Below are positions 11,325 to 25,124 of a DNA stretch of 64,000 bases, piece by piece. Position numbers and translations under genes: made by a program. The stretch covers positions 1,952,558-2,016,557 of the forward strand of contig QANY01007891.1 of assembly GCA_003255025.1 (NCBI GenBank), read 5' to 3'. How positions within the stretch are numbered: position 1 is the first letter of the stretch; the number at the start of each line of letters is the position of its first letter. The stretch comes from Datisca glomerata. Its lineage: Eukaryota; Streptophyta; Magnoliopsida; Cucurbitales; Datiscaceae. A model generated the notes under the pieces. That model had not been told where the DNA came from, did not search any database, and saw only the letters and a list, made by a program, of their open reading frames with translations.

Positions 11325-12608
11325 CTAGTCTTGCTTAGCCAACAAAGCAAGGTTAAAAGCATATAAATCTTTAAAGCCAAGACCACCATCTATTTTGCTC
11401 TTAGTGATTTTATCCCAGGAACCCCAGTGAATCCTAGACTTACATGGAGAGGAATTCCACAGCAATAAATGCACAATTTTTTTTACACATAGTAACAGAA
11501 AGTTTAAAGCAAGACATAATATAGTTCGGAATAGCCATCGCCACATATTTAATATGAATTTATCTACCAGCAGGCGAAAGCAGCTTCTCAGACCAACCAG
11601 AGACTTTTTGAATGATCTTGTCCATGATGCTCCTGAAGACTTGCGTTTTGGAGACACCAAAGTCCATGTTCACCCCTAAATACTTTTTCAATGAATTAGA
11701 TCTTCTCATACCTGCCAAATCTGCTAGCTCCTTCTGTCTAGCAACAAAAATATTATTACTAAACACACCATGAGACTTTTCTACTTATTAACCTCTTGAT
11801 CAGAAGCTTCCTCATATTTATTAAGGATATCCAATAAAACAACGATCTCAATGTCAGAAGCTTTACAAAAAAAGCAGGGAATCGTCTACAAAGAAAAGGT
11901 GGGACATCGCAGGGCCACCAGAAACTACTCAAAGTAATTAAATCACGATCAACAACATTATTAATCATATTGGAAAGAGCCTCAGCGCACATAATGAATA
12001 AAAAAGGGGAAAGCGGGTCTCCTTGTCTCAACCCACGACTCGGTAATCCATGAAGTTGGATCCAAAAAGCACACGTATAAATTCTGAATTTGATAACTTC
12101 ATTCCCATCCTCCACCGAATAAAAAGAACAAGTTGATCATCAAATAACCAAGGGTCATTCTGCATAAAGAATGACATATTATTCTCCTCTTGAAAAATAA
12201 TTTGGAATATATTATTTTATTCTCCAAAAATCACACACCCTCTTCCAAGTTCCAAGCTTTCATCAACGCTTCACGAAATCCCAACTTGTTAGTTCTCTTT
12301 TGCGATAGGATCTTGGCCATAATGCTCAACCAGCATGATTCGATTTCTTTACAATTCAAACTTTCTAAAATCTCAATCTCCTCTTCCTCAACTTTGGTCA
12401 GGGCTAACTTATTAGCCATCTCTTCCACTACTGCATTCATGTTATGAAGAATAATCTCCTCACCATTTCTCATGTTGCGAGACATAGTGAGAGAAACAAG
12501 AACTGAAAAAAGAAAGAATAAAAGAAACGCAAAGCATAAGACGAAAAAAGAACAAAGAAGAAGCAGCTCTCTAAGGTGAACCCTAGAGAGAAAACGTCCC
12601 CAAGCCAA
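11325..12608 (-). pseudogene. LINE ORF1 (DUF4283-like) fused to reverse transcriptase
   Basis: The ORF1 part likely starts at the Met before SRNMRNGEEI (about 12486) and runs through an acidic stretch (ALTKVEEEEIEILESLN). After frameshifts it reaches the gag-like block [12 protein letters not shown] and then FWIQLHGLP, typical of DUF4283 proteins of plant L1 elements. It passes without a frame change into [17 protein letters not shown], which is RT motif 4. The usual 1,000 or so residues between these blocks are absent. RT continues, with frameshifts, through the FLSPAG..WSEKLLSP region and KITKSKIDGGLGFKDL. The YADD box is damaged. Confidence 0.8.
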
Positions 12609-12652
12609 GAGGAAAACTTATTAATCCATCAAATCTGAATTATCAAAATCTA

Positions 12653-13816
12653 ATTGATATTATAAATTTTTATATACCACGGTAGAAAGGACTTTTATGC
12701 AATTGGAGATTATAAAAATTGATTTTGCAATCATGTGAGAGATTAATGGATGAGTGCTTACTTTATTCTTGAAAAATATGTGTTTAATTCTATTGAGAAT
12801 GTAGTAATATGCAATGATTTCAAAATATGAAAACTCATCAAGCACAATTATAATTTCGTAAGTTTAGATTTTAATGTTATATAATCAATTTTACATATCA
12901 TATATATAAATTAGTAAAATAAATTAAACCTACTAAAATATTTATGACCGTCCCTACCGAAAATATATCTTGGCTCCACCCTGCATGTAAAATCAAATTC
13001 ATGTGTTTTTCAATGTGTTCTGGCCTATCTTGATATGTTCTGGCCTATCTTGATATAAAGATGCGTTTTTTTAAGAGAATGAGAGTTAACTAGGTAGAAT
13101 CAAATCAAATTGAGACATTTTGATTTTGAATTTTGTCTTTCTTTGTTGTCCCTTAGACCAAAAGGGTCTACCTTGACATATTTGAGTTGTTTAAAGATTT
13201 ATATTAGATATATTTCCTAGATGTCTAGCTCTTTCATGAATATATGTCTGATCATTTTCATTCCTTTTCTTTTATTTGTTTAACAAAGACAATATTTTTA
13301 ATTTCTACTTTGCATTGCATAGCAATGACATCCTTTAATAGTTCAACCCCAACCAAGCTACATATTATTTATAGGCTTACCCACATCTATGTAAATAATA
13401 ACTTACATATACAATGTGACTCAAACAATGTTCACATACTTGTGGGCATAAGACCTAAATATCTGTATCAGTTGCACATGAGTTTTTAAGACTTAAACCT
13501 TATAGATGTGATTGTACATTAGGGTTTAATCAACGGTGTGAATTCCTAATAACATGTCTTCAGATCAATAAATAATTTCGGCATCCAAATAATTTTTTTA
13601 AAATTTCTCACGATCATTTAAAGCATCCTACACATTATGAATGAGAATGTGGGACAACAATTAAATACAAAATGGGGTCCTCTCTCACACCAGAACCTTC
13701 ATTTTTTTCCAATCAGAAAAGAAAAGAAAACCAACATTCAATTGATACCCAAGAAATGTATGAGCAAAACATTAATTACTCCAAAAACCCATTTAATTAA
13801 ACCACAAGTGATCTGA

Positions 13817-13820
<4 letters not shown>
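12653..13820. other. Non-genic; 20-bp tandem duplication
   Basis: AT-rich with no gene. A perfect tandem duplication of tgttctggcctatcttgata lies at 13016-13035 and 13036-13055. Confidence 0.6.

Positions 13821-13879
<59 letters not shown>
13821..13879. repeat. (CT)n microsatellite, 59 bp
   Basis: Perfect CT dinucleotide run, the longer of two CT runs in the first 15 kb. Confidence 0.97.
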
Positions 13880-13886
<7 letters not shown>

Positions 13887-15566
13887 CCTTCAATTTGTCC
13901 TTCGTCTCACTCACATGATTTAAGAGATCTTCGAGTGTAATATGGAGTCTGTGTGGTCATGATCTAATAAAGGTGCTATATGTGTAGGATCCACTATCTT
14001 GATTGCTTATTAGATTTCTATGTCCCATTTGTTTATGTTATGTCCCCCTACGCCTATCTTTGCTCTTTTAAACGTTGGAGGGATATTGCTCTGTGGTGCA
14101 GCCCCCCTAATTTACACACTTCTTCATTAAATTTCATTTGTCTATGTATCATATATATGGAGGACTTCAATTATTCCCTCTCTATAAAAACTGTCAGATA
14201 TTTAATTAAGTGATGGTTTTAATTTGAATAATTTATGGAAATAAGTACATTAATGTGTTATAATGTGTCAAAAAAAGTATATTTCAAGTGGCAACGTAAA
14301 AAGGAAAAAAAAAAGGTCTTGGTGCAGGAACGGAGCTAGAAATTTGTAGTTGAGTGTTATATTAATTTGAGGATATCATACATCTCATGAAATGTAAGCT
14401 TTAGGTGAACGTGTTTCAAATTAGTTATATCCTAACTTTAAATTAGGATTTAGAGGAAACAGAGAAATTTTAGAGGAAAATGTAGAGCGTGTTTTGTTAT
14501 TCTGGATATAACTTCTTAGGATAGTTAGAGATAGATTATGGCTAGTCCGTAGAATACCTAGAGATAGTCATGTCCTCGAGCTCTAGAAAGATTGGGGCTT
14601 AGCTACTCTATGTCAAGAAGATAGATGAGCCTTAATAGTTTTTGAGCTTAAGAAGCTTAGACTTATTTACTCTTTTGTTTTTTATACATAAAATATGCCC
14701 TTATATAGTTGTACTCCTCTTTTTTGTTGTTAATATATTCTAATTTACCCCAAAAAAAGGTTAACATTTGATGTAGTTTTTTTTGCCTTTCCAATTCCTT
14801 TGCGTAAATCTTTTATTTTACTATTTTTTATCTTTAAGTGAGAGACGCAAATTATTAAGTTTTATATTGGGAGTAATGAATTTTTGCTCGAGTAATGTGG
14901 ACTATGATATCATTAATATTTTATTGAAAATAATTTTTCTGGTTGCATACATAATATTTTTCAGATTTTCTTATTAACAAAATTAATTAGCAAATGTATA
15001 AATACGATATTACATTTTTCAAAAAAAAAAATGGGGCCACGTCTCCCCTCTAGTCCTCGTTATATTCCTTCAATGTTTACAAAATGTGTCCCTTTTTTAT
15101 TTTATTGGAATATTTTTTTTAACATTTTGGAGTATATGAAGGTGATTTCTGTACTGATCGATACCTCGAGTAGTTATTATGTTTTTTTTTCTTTTTGCAA
15201 TAGTAGAGTGGCATAACATCGTACGTCCTTATTTAAGGTTTTGTTTTGTTTTTGTCAAAAGATGTTTGTTTAGGGTTTGGTTGTTTATAATTAAGAAGTG
15301 TGCTTTCGACACAAAGTGGTCTAAGTAATATATAAAATACAACCATGTATGGTTGACTTAAGATGTTTTAATTACAATGAATCAATGATATGTCCAAAAA
15401 AAACTTGCACAGACTTAATCAATGGACTTGACAGTGATAACTTGCGATTGACGTGAATCATTGTGTATCCTTTTTAAGTGCGACCTAAAAACAATGAAAA
15501 TGCATGAAATATACTAAATCTTTTATACTATCATCTTATCCATTTACTAAATAAGGTATTGATGTG

Positions 15567-15601
<35 letters not shown>

Positions 15602-16739
15602 ACTTTTACCAAAATCTTAATTACTTCTAATAGTTGCAACATGAGACAATCATGCATGTTTAACCTGGATCATTAATTTTAGTTTTAATGATCAAATCAC
15701 ATAAAAACATTTTTTGATTGATTTAAGAAATTGTTATTTTGTCGTAAAAAGACCTTTTATTTATGCGTAAAATAATATATATCTACGCAATTAACTAGAG
15801 TCTAGTTGTATTTAAAATAACATGAGAGAGGAGCTATTTTTAATCGTTAGACATTATTAAAAATAATTGTCAGCATATTTTATAGTTTAGTAAGTATTAT
15901 CATACAATCAAAGTTTGTAAAATAAGAAAAAAGTATTATTATTTTTAACATATAATGTTAAATGTGTAAACCCGCTACATTTTAATTCAATATTTTTGAG
16001 GATAAAGAGAGTGGCCTAACAAGCGTGGCTAGTAAATCCAAAAATCGTTAGGTTTGGGGTTAGAAAAAATCATACTAGATTTTGATAATTTAAAGTTTTG
16101 TTTAGGGGGACCGAGACACGAAAACCCATGCATTCATAGATGCTCTATAGTGAAACATGTTTTGGGTGAATGAGTAAAGGGAAAACGTACTTGTGTACGT
16201 TATGTCATGTGTGATGAAATATAGGAACTATCTTTTAGGACAATAACAAGTAATCAAGTTTTTGTTTTTGACCCCGGATGTTTTGTGCAGCAAGGAGAGA
16301 CAGAATATGAGACAGAAATTAACTGACAAAATTTTTTATTTAATTTTTAATAAAAAAATTATTAAAAATAAAATTAATGGTCTAAATGAAATATTATTTA
16401 ACCTCAATGCAATCCCAACTGAAATGAGGAAATAAGATTTGTGAAAGTAACTGTACAGGAAATGAACGTACTGATAGCACTGATATTGGATAATCTAATG
16501 ACAGGGTTATTAATAGTCACATCTGACTATAACAAAAATTAAAAATCTATTTTTTAGTGAAAATATATTTGGTACGTTCTTTTCTGAAGGAACATATTTT
16601 TCTGAAAGAACGGTCTAGATATTAGACTTTTCAATCTCTTATTCGTCAAAATAATAATCTATCTCAGTCAATCTATGTAGGATTTTTAGAAAAATAGGAC
16701 AGTATATGAAAATAAATAAAAATATGGATTAAAAATTAG
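13880..16739. other. Non-genic, AT-rich, with (AT)n at 15571-15598
   Basis: No gene recognised on either strand. The stretch 14500-14760 ends in ccccaaaaaaa after a T-rich segment and could be the 3' tail of a retroposon, but no target duplication was found. An (AT)14 run lies at 15571-15598. Confidence 0.5.
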
Positions 16740-17694
16740 TGTTTTGTACAAATGACCAAAAAAGATAAGGCTCATATATTTAAAACCTATATACTATAAG
16801 AAAAAGATAAATCTGCCCTCTTAATTAAACTAACAAAGTTTCTTCTACCCATTAGGAACCCTAAAAATCGACAGAAGAAGATAAAGAGGGAAAGTAGCGG
16901 CGGTTTTTGGCATCAGAGAACCCTAGCCTGAATTTTATGAATCCAAGCTTAAATCTTATCAATATTAATTGTAAGTGATATTTACGGTTTCAATCTCTTC
17001 TATTTATGGTTTCAATCTCTTATTTTCGTTCGAACTTGATTTTTGTTCGAGTTTGATATAGTTCGATATTAGTTCGAAATTGTTTCGAACCTAGTATGAT
17101 TGGAGTTGAATCTGTGTTATTACACGATTTTTTGTTTTACTTCGAGTCTGATTTCGTATCTGTCAAATACGGTTATTGTTCCGTGAAAATTTTTCTATTC
17201 TGTTTTGTATCTGTCAAACACGGCTTTTTTTAAGAGAGAATTTTGTTATGTTTTGTCTCTGAATTATAGATATGGTTTTCATTTGAATTAGTTCAAAAAA
17301 TCTCTGTCCTTTTTGTCTTCAGGATTGTAAGTGATAATTTTGAATTATATTGATGATTTTTGAATTGCATGATCCTTTTTTGTCTTCTATCGCATAATTT
17401 TGAATTGCATATATGATTTTTGAACAATATAGCAGTTTTAATTTGTGTTTCACAGGTGTGTATATAGACTTATACTATAAGTATTAATCCATTTTCTCTT
17501 AAGATATTTGAATTAGATTTGTCACGCTCTTACTAGTTCTAAAAATTAATATGACATATGTATATAATCATATATATGCTTAAATATTAACTTAACTAAC
17601 TAATTAACATTTTTTCTCAAATAGCAAACTAATGTTGACTTATATATTTGCTGACTATTATGAACTAAACTAATGAGACTTAAATAAAATGCAG

Positions 17695-17925
17695 GAAAAT
17701 AATAAGAAAAGATGTCTAATTAAAGCAGCAGTAAATGCAGCTAACGTAAAAAAATCATTGCGTCTAATGAAATTGGCGGGAAAAGAGTAGCAAGCACAAC
17801 AAGAAGCAGCACAGCAAGCATTGAAGGAAAATGCAGCAGTACCAGAGAAGGCAACAATGATGCCAGATGAATCCGATATTCCTAACTTCAATTTAATATC
17901 CCAACCCCTTCCCGACTTTGATTGA
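17695..17925 (+). pseudogene. Possible last exon of an unidentified gene
   Basis: It follows an acceptor-like 'aaatgcag'. A 77-codon frame reads KKRCLIKAAVNAANVKKSL, then LRLMKLAGKE, an in-frame TAG, then QAQQEAAQQALKENAAVPEK and IPNFNLISQPLPDFD before TGA. The Ala/Gln/Lys-rich helical start and the conserved-looking C-terminal tail suggest a real protein terminus captured in a transposon. I do not recognise the family. The internal stop indicates it is dead unless the stop is spliced out. Confidence 0.3.
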
Positions 17926-18469
17926 AAATATTGTTACAACTTTTGGATTGTTTTGGATATATGAGTATATATCTGATTACTTGAAAATAGCTTTGTTTTA
18001 CACAATATATATAGTTACATAAACAACAAAATACTATGGGTTGATATACAATTCCTTGAAAATAACCTTGTTTGACAATGTGTATGCGCATATACATAAA
18101 TGATAATATACTATCAGTACATATCCAATTCCTTGTAAATGAGGTATTTTGACCAAGTTTATTCGTATTTGACAAATACGAAATCAAACTCGAAGTAAAA
18201 CAAAAAGCCGCGTAATATATATCATATGGTATACGATAATATACCATATAATAAATGATATCATATTGTATAACATAGTATGAAACTATTTACCATCGAG
18301 TATATGTTTATATATTATATTCTAAATATTCCAACAAATGAATATTCCAAAAAAAATAACAGTAAATAGTTATATACTATACAATATATACATATATACT
18401 ACGTAACAAAAATAACGATTCAATCAAAAAGGGAAACAAGATTTCATCAATCAATAATCAAATTTCGGA

Positions 18470-18720
18470 ATACTACCAAAAAGGAAGATACAATTGTAGA
18501 ACACTAACAAAAGAGTTTCAGAATACTACTAATATCACAAAATCGCAACCTAATACTACCAAAATCGTAACCAAATCACAAAATTCCAGAAATTCTAAAA
18601 TTTCATAATAGTAATTATACAAAACTTCCAAAATTCCAGAATTGTAAAATTTCAAAATTCTACCAAAATTCCCGAATTCTACCAAAAAAGTTCCAGAATA
18701 TGTTCGCCTTCTAAGAAATT
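18470..18720. repeat. Degenerate short-period repeat (caaaattcyrgaattctac)
   Basis: The phrases 'ctaccaaaa', 'caaaattccaga' and 'attctaccaaaa' recur irregularly through this stretch, giving a low-complexity A/C-rich plus strand. It lies inside the candidate element 16740-19230. Confidence 0.5.
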
Positions 18721-19230
18721 GCACAATACAACCAAATCGCAATCTAATACTGCCATAACATTATAGAATAGTAATATTTCTTCTAACAAAAAGGAAATCA
18801 AAATTGCAGCAAAAGGGAAACGAACAATCAAAATGAAAAAGAAGGATTAACATAATACTACTAACAGACCCAATTTCTTAGAACGAATGCCACAGTAATG
18901 ATTGGAGGTTGAGGTAATAAGGATTAATGAAGAAATCGTGTGAAAAGTAGCTATAATTTTTGTTGTATTTTTGAAGAAATACCTACCGGAGCCGAAGAAG
19001 AAGGAAGTTGCTGTAATTTGTGTAATTGTAAAAAAAAATTCAAAATATTAAACCTGAAAAAACAACTATTAATTTTACAAAGGCTATAAACATAAAAGAC
19101 TAAATAAAATCATAACTAAATAACATTTTAAACGGATGATTTGGTCATATATGTAAATCATTTTAAAAAACATAATATAAAATTATAATGTAAAATAGTT
19201 TAATCCCCTAATATTTTCAACTATATATAG

Positions 19231-21198
19231 GACACAGCCCATAAAACTCACTTTTATGGTTATTTCAGTGTTTTATGTAAACACTAATGTGTTATGTCTG
19301 CAGTGCAGTCTCTTTTAATCAGCTAGCTCTACTTGTGTACAAAACTAACACTCCAGTTATAAATTAAATTATAAATGTGGCAATTTTAAGATAAAGGGTC
19401 TTCAATAGTTGTACTCGAATTCAAATTGTCTCATGTTATACTGAATGAACATGAGATTTAAAAAAAATATTTTTTTTATTTTTTTTATTTCATACGTACA
19501 AATGTTCTAGATCTTTGCTTTAGCATTCAACGACCCGAATCTTAATTTAAATTACTTAGCATCGCGGTCCTGGCACGGGGAACAAAAACAAAATGCTACT
19601 TGCATTTTGGGCAAAAAGAACCTAATGAGAGAAAGAACAAAATGCTGCTCATTTTTTGCCAAAATGCAAAAAACACCATATAATTTGATTTTTTTGCAAT
19701 TTATATCCCTTATTATGATTTAATTTTGTTTAGTTTTGTCTTCACACTTTAAAATAAAGTTTTGCGATTGAGCTCTTGTTGTATAGAATTTGGTAATTTT
19801 GATGCCCCTCGTCCCAAAAAAAAAACCGTTTGATTTATTTCCAAAGCATGAAATCCCTTTTTAGAAAAAAAAATTAAACTAATGATTTCATAAAGACTAT
19901 CAGATATATACTCGATAGAACAAAAATTTAGTCTATTTAATATATTACATCAATGTTAAAATATGAGAAAAATATAATTAGAAGATAGTAGACATGTAAA
20001 ATTCAAAAACACGTGAAAATAGTATGAGTTAACTCAAGATTGAGATATCTACTTAACCGTTAGATTTAAAAACAACATTGTTCGGATAAACCATGTAGAG
20101 AAAAAGATAAAAAAAGAATAATAATAATAATAATAATTTTGAATTAGATTTCACATTTGGTGATTGTGACCAATCAAGAAGATGGTGGTTGGCTAATGCA
20201 ATGCTGATTTTACGCACTATGGCCCCAATGACTTAATCACTTAGCAAAGTTCATATCCATCTATATATATATATCCTCTTATTTTTCTTCCTTTTTTTCT
20301 TTTATATTCCTCGACTTAGAGAGATTTTCTTGCAATGGGAATTTGAAGCAATATCTAATTTTAAATAAAAATAAAAAATAATTTTTTTAGTTAAAAGAAT
20401 TAAATTTCAACTGAAAAAATTACAAATAAATTGATTGTGACTGTAATCAATAATTATTTGACAATATAATACAATTTTTTTTGTAAAGAGACGAAGTATT
20501 TTTAAAAAATTGATGAAATATGTTATGGTTTTCCTAAGAACTTTTGTCTCATGTCGACTTTAAATCCTATAGCTGGATGGATGGAAGGAGGGACCAAGCA
20601 GCCACTCGGGTCTACATTGCTCTTTTTGTCTTCTGAGCAAACAAATTGGTTGAAGTTTTTGGGTCCCATGAGAGTGAACATTCATCCAGCAAAGACAAAT
20701 TTGGTTTTGCTTCATGCCGGATACTCTGAAATCTGCTATTATAACCTCAATTAAAACAAACAATTTCCCTATTTTAAACTTTTTTCTGAAATAAACAGCT
20801 CACATCGGCCGAACAGGAGGAGGTGATTCATTTCCGCACAGTAGTACACACCTTGAATTCAAGAAACGGACTCTCTATCATCGGCTTTGCCAATGGCATA
20901 GGACGGTTAGCTAAGATCCAGCCATCCGTTCAAATATGGACAACTCCAATCTCTCCTACCCGCCGATTGTAAAGTAAACAAAATTTTACTTTTTTGTTTG
21001 CTTTTGACAGCGGATCTGAGCCATACAGGAATCGACGAACGGCCAACATCTGAGAATGAAATTGTCTTTTTTATTAACACATACAACAAACTTCAAAAAG
21101 AATCATCCATGAAAAACTCTTAACTCCATGATGCAATCCATTTTATCTCTGCCTCTTACCTAAGACGACAATAAATAGTTAAAAGAAATAAAATAGAG
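19231..21198. other. Intergenic, probable 3' flank of the folate gene
   Basis: AT-rich to about 20500, with an (AAT)n run near 20118-20136. 20540-21100 is less AT-rich and has overlapping short open frames on both strands (for example a 67-codon frame at 20551) that I do not recognise. The last 100 bases are presumably the 3' UTR of the gene ending at 21199. Confidence 0.45.
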
Positions 21199-24100
21199 TT
21201 AATTATGGAGAGAGGCCAACACTGAGGAGACTATATGAAGCGATCCGGTAACTACAACAATGCCCAAATGATCTCCCGTTAGTCCTCCGAGAAGCTCACT
21301 TGCAAGTTTCATGGATTTTACTAAGGTGGTCTCAGTAGCCACAATGATTCTCTTTTCGTCCGATTTGCTTGTAGAGTAAAGTGATGGATACTTTGATTGG
21401 TATGACATTCCTTCATGAAGAACACTCATTCCAACGTCTTTGGAAGCTTGGATCCAACGATCTCTTAGTAAAGTTGCGGAAGTTGTTCGAGAAGTGCCTC
21501 CGGCAATGTTTATTTCAGTTAATAGGACAGCCTCTAATTCTTCACCTGCATATTCGCAATAAGTCTCTCTCTGTATAATCGCTTATTTATATTCAGAAAC
21601 ACAGTTTCTACCGGTGAAAAACTCGGTTACATACTGTGCAGGTTTTTTCATTCAAAATAGCATATTGCCACTTCTGAATCAGTGATAGTTTACATACTGG
21701 GCAGGTATATGATATCTTAACTTGTCGGTGATTGATTAATATGCGAGAACAAGGTAGAGTATACCTGAAAAGAACTCTCTCGCAAAACCAATATGGTCTT
21801 TATCACTAGCCATAGCCACCACGAGGGCCAACCGTGCCTTCGGAAATGCCATCTTTAATGTGCTCATCAATGCTTTAGCGGATTCTTTGGTATGCGCTGA
21901 AGAAGGGGCAAAAAAAATTAATTCAAGGAATCAAGTACAGGTAAGCCCGAGATCGCCTTTTGTTCGATATGAATATGAGGTGATTATGTTAGGCCTGTCC
22001 GATTTTTCCATACTGATTACGTGGGGTTACAACAGGCAATAAATTTAAAAACCAACGGTTACAAGTTATAGCAACTAACTGCTAAACCATTAAGAAAGGT
22101 GGAAATAAGCAACAAAGAGAAGGGAGAAATAAACCTCCATCGAGCAATATCATTCTTCCGGGCAGTCCTAATGCATCGGCTTCCTTCCACGTTAAAAATT
22201 GACTTCTTCCAAGCAAGAATGTTTGCTCTAATCCAACCCTAATGGAAGCATCTGATAATTTCCACCCTGAATAATTGAAATATAATGTTAAGGGAGTATA
22301 TATAATACAACTCATAAAATCTTTCTCCATGAACTCAACTCCATTTGATAAAGCATCAACTTATGATTCAGAACCATCCATACCATCTCTGTATTCATTT
22401 TACCATCATTTGAATCTTTAATTCAGAAGTCAAGAATAATATCATTCCCACAAGCCTATTCTGAACTTAAGGAAAGAGTAAGAGAATTTCCAAATGCTGA
22501 ATAAAAAACATTGGTCCATAAATTGATGGAGGCCAATCCAAGTTTGTCAGGATCGTATTTTTTACTCGGATCGGCGGAGGGGTCTTCCTAATCAGATCGT
22601 TGGATCGGATCGAAGATCGTAAGATCCTACCAAATGTTAATAATTATAATATTAAAAAACTGTGATCCTTAAAAAAATAAATTAACTATTTCTAACTAAA
22701 ATTAAATAATGAAAATAAGTTTTACTCTACTTTATAAATGACTGAAATATATAACGTATCAAAATAGTCAATTCAAGCTTAATCTTAAACATATAATTTT
22801 TTAAGTTGCTCAAAATAATTTCTCCACTCAAGTATTCTAATAAGTACAGCAACAAAGACGACTCAATTTTAGTTTCTTAAATTTCTCAAAATTGAAATTA
22901 TAAAATTAAATTTTCACAAAAATGTTTCTACAAAAACCACTTACTCTTAATATCATAAACACACAAATAAAACTTTATAAATTCAAAGATTTGTGTATGA
23001 AAGTATGAGTCAAAGCTCATAGAATATTACAAAGATTTAATAATTTTTATTTATGACAACATATTAACTAGGTGGTGGGCTTCAATTACATTGAATTGGA
23101 CTTACGGAGGCTTAGAAGTGGGCTCCAACAACCAGTCATTTGACAACATTTGATAAAACTAAAAAAATATGCTATGTTAATAAATAGTCAATTTCAAAGA
23201 AAATTCATAAAAAAATGGCCACAAGAATAAAACTATAAAAAATAATCCCCTTGCACGATTTTTGAAAAAAATGGACTCCCACGCGGAAGGAAGTTTTCGC
23301 ACCATGCGCACCATAGTTCAAGATTTTGATAAATTTTATAATATGTACAGTATATAATATACATACATGTATAATTTTTGTAGTATATTTCATATATACA
23401 GTAAATATTAAATAAACTTTGTGGATAAAAATTCAAAATCTCGTTGGCGCTCGTAGGTGAGGGTTTTTTGCGCGGATTTTTGGTTTTGTTTTTAATTTGG
23501 ATGGCTATTTTTTTTGTTTCATCTTGGGCTATTTTTTTTTTTTGTTTCATCTTGGGCTATTTTTTATTTTTTTCCTTAAAAATGGCATATTCTTGAAGTT
23601 GGCCCAATAAAACTACCTAAATTAAGATATGGGTAGGATCGATACGATCCTACCGATCATGTTCTGATCCTACCGATCATGTTCTGATCCTACCACGATC
23701 CCATTTGATCCTGATTCTATACTCGATAAGATCGTTTTGAAATTATAGGATCATATGATCCTACGTTCCGGATCGCGATTTTGACAACTATGGGTCAATA
23801 ACATATACAATAAAATATGTTAGATATTATTTTTTTCAAAAAAAATCTTCCAACACCCTTGTAGTTTACTTAAATGACACGAACACTCATATAGTTTAAA
23901 AATAACTTAGACCTTCATTCATGTTAGGTTTCAATGACAAAAGAGTCCAAAATTGTTAACTTTCAAACTACCACCATTTAAACTACATGTAATGCCAAAA
24001 TTGCACCTCATTTTTTCCTAATTCTGGAAACATTAAAACATTTTTTAATGTTCAAAACCGAAATTCACTTAAACCCGAAACAAGAGAAGAAATCCAATAC

Positions 24101-25062
24101 TTACCTAACTTACGGAGACAGAGTGCTGCACAAGTTGCTGTCGCTGCATTTTGAAGTTGGTGTTTTCCGAGCATGTGTAATTTGATATCAGGTAACTCAA
24201 TGGACTGCCTTGACAACAATCAAAATTAGAGTTTCCAAGACTTATACTTATCTATTAATAAACAAAACATACTAGATTGAAATTTTTGAAATTGCTCAAA
24301 GAACATACCCATTGTAAGTCCTGCATTTGAATCATTATATCGCAAGATTGGAAATATCTTCCATCAATCAAACTAACATCTTTTATTCTACTTCTATTTC
24401 CAGTATCTGATGCTGACACTACAGGTGAAGACATTAACGATGCTTTATCACGAAGAATGAGCTCAATATGTGGGACGAACGGTCCACCTAGCACCAACTG
24501 AATTTTAAACCAACTAAATAAGATAAAGTAATAATCTTTAGCAGACCAAGCAATGATGATGAACAAGGCACACTTCAAATCATTCTGGAAGAATCTATAA
24601 TTTGATTCATCATCATTCACCTTTTACTTATCTATATGAATTAGAAAATTTCTTCTTATTGTAAGAAAACATGTCGATTACTTTTGTTGGTCTTCAAGCA
24701 TAAAATAAATCCTACTAAGATTGAATAGGAATGAGCTAAGGAAAAAAATGAAGAATCAACATCAGACTCTCAACAGAGTCTAGATAGATGACATGTTTTC
24801 CACCTTCTATCTGTCCATTGAATGGATATGGATGAATAAACGGCCTTATAAGCAGATTCAGTTATGGATGGACATTGATCATTCAATAATCTTACGAGCA
24901 CTGGTAACTTGGATGGACATTGATCATTCAATAATCTCACGAGCACTGGTAACTTGGATGGACATTGATCATTCAATAATCTTGGGAGCACTGGTAATTA
25001 AAAAGTCTTTGCAACTTGAAAGAAAAGATGCAGGAAAATTTTTCATTACTGTAAGGTACTGG

Positions 25063-25124
<62 letters not shown>

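Larger units (their letters stand above)
9478..12640 (-). mobile_element. L1-type LINE, internally deleted, with 12-bp target duplication
   Basis: A minus-strand non-LTR retrotransposon. Its poly-A tail appears as the T-run at 9478-9486. Perfect copies of tatcaaaatcta flank it at 9466-9477 and 12641-12652. The 5' end retains the ORF1 start. About half of the element (rest of ORF1, the endonuclease and the N-terminal part of RT) has been lost by an internal deletion near 12045. The zinc-finger-like zf-RVT and RNase H domains remain toward the 3' end. Frames are broken in several places, so it is inactive, but the intact target duplication suggests moderate age. Confidence 0.9.
16740..19230. 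mobile_element. Candidate DNA transposon with long internal inverted repeat
   Basis: A well-preserved inverted repeat of about 60 bp (17117-17177 versus 18158-18220, roughly 85-90% identical) brackets a possible exon at 17695-17925. Further out, 'gtacaaatgaccaaa' near 16750 faces 'ttacatatatgaccaaat' on the other strand near 19150, which could be degenerate MULE-type ends. No transposase or target duplication is visible, so class and borders are uncertain. Confidence 0.35.

Noticed and set aside
20551..21089. Overlapping 60-67 codon frames downstream of the folate gene
   Set aside because: No recognised domain, no splice partners; both strands open equally well.
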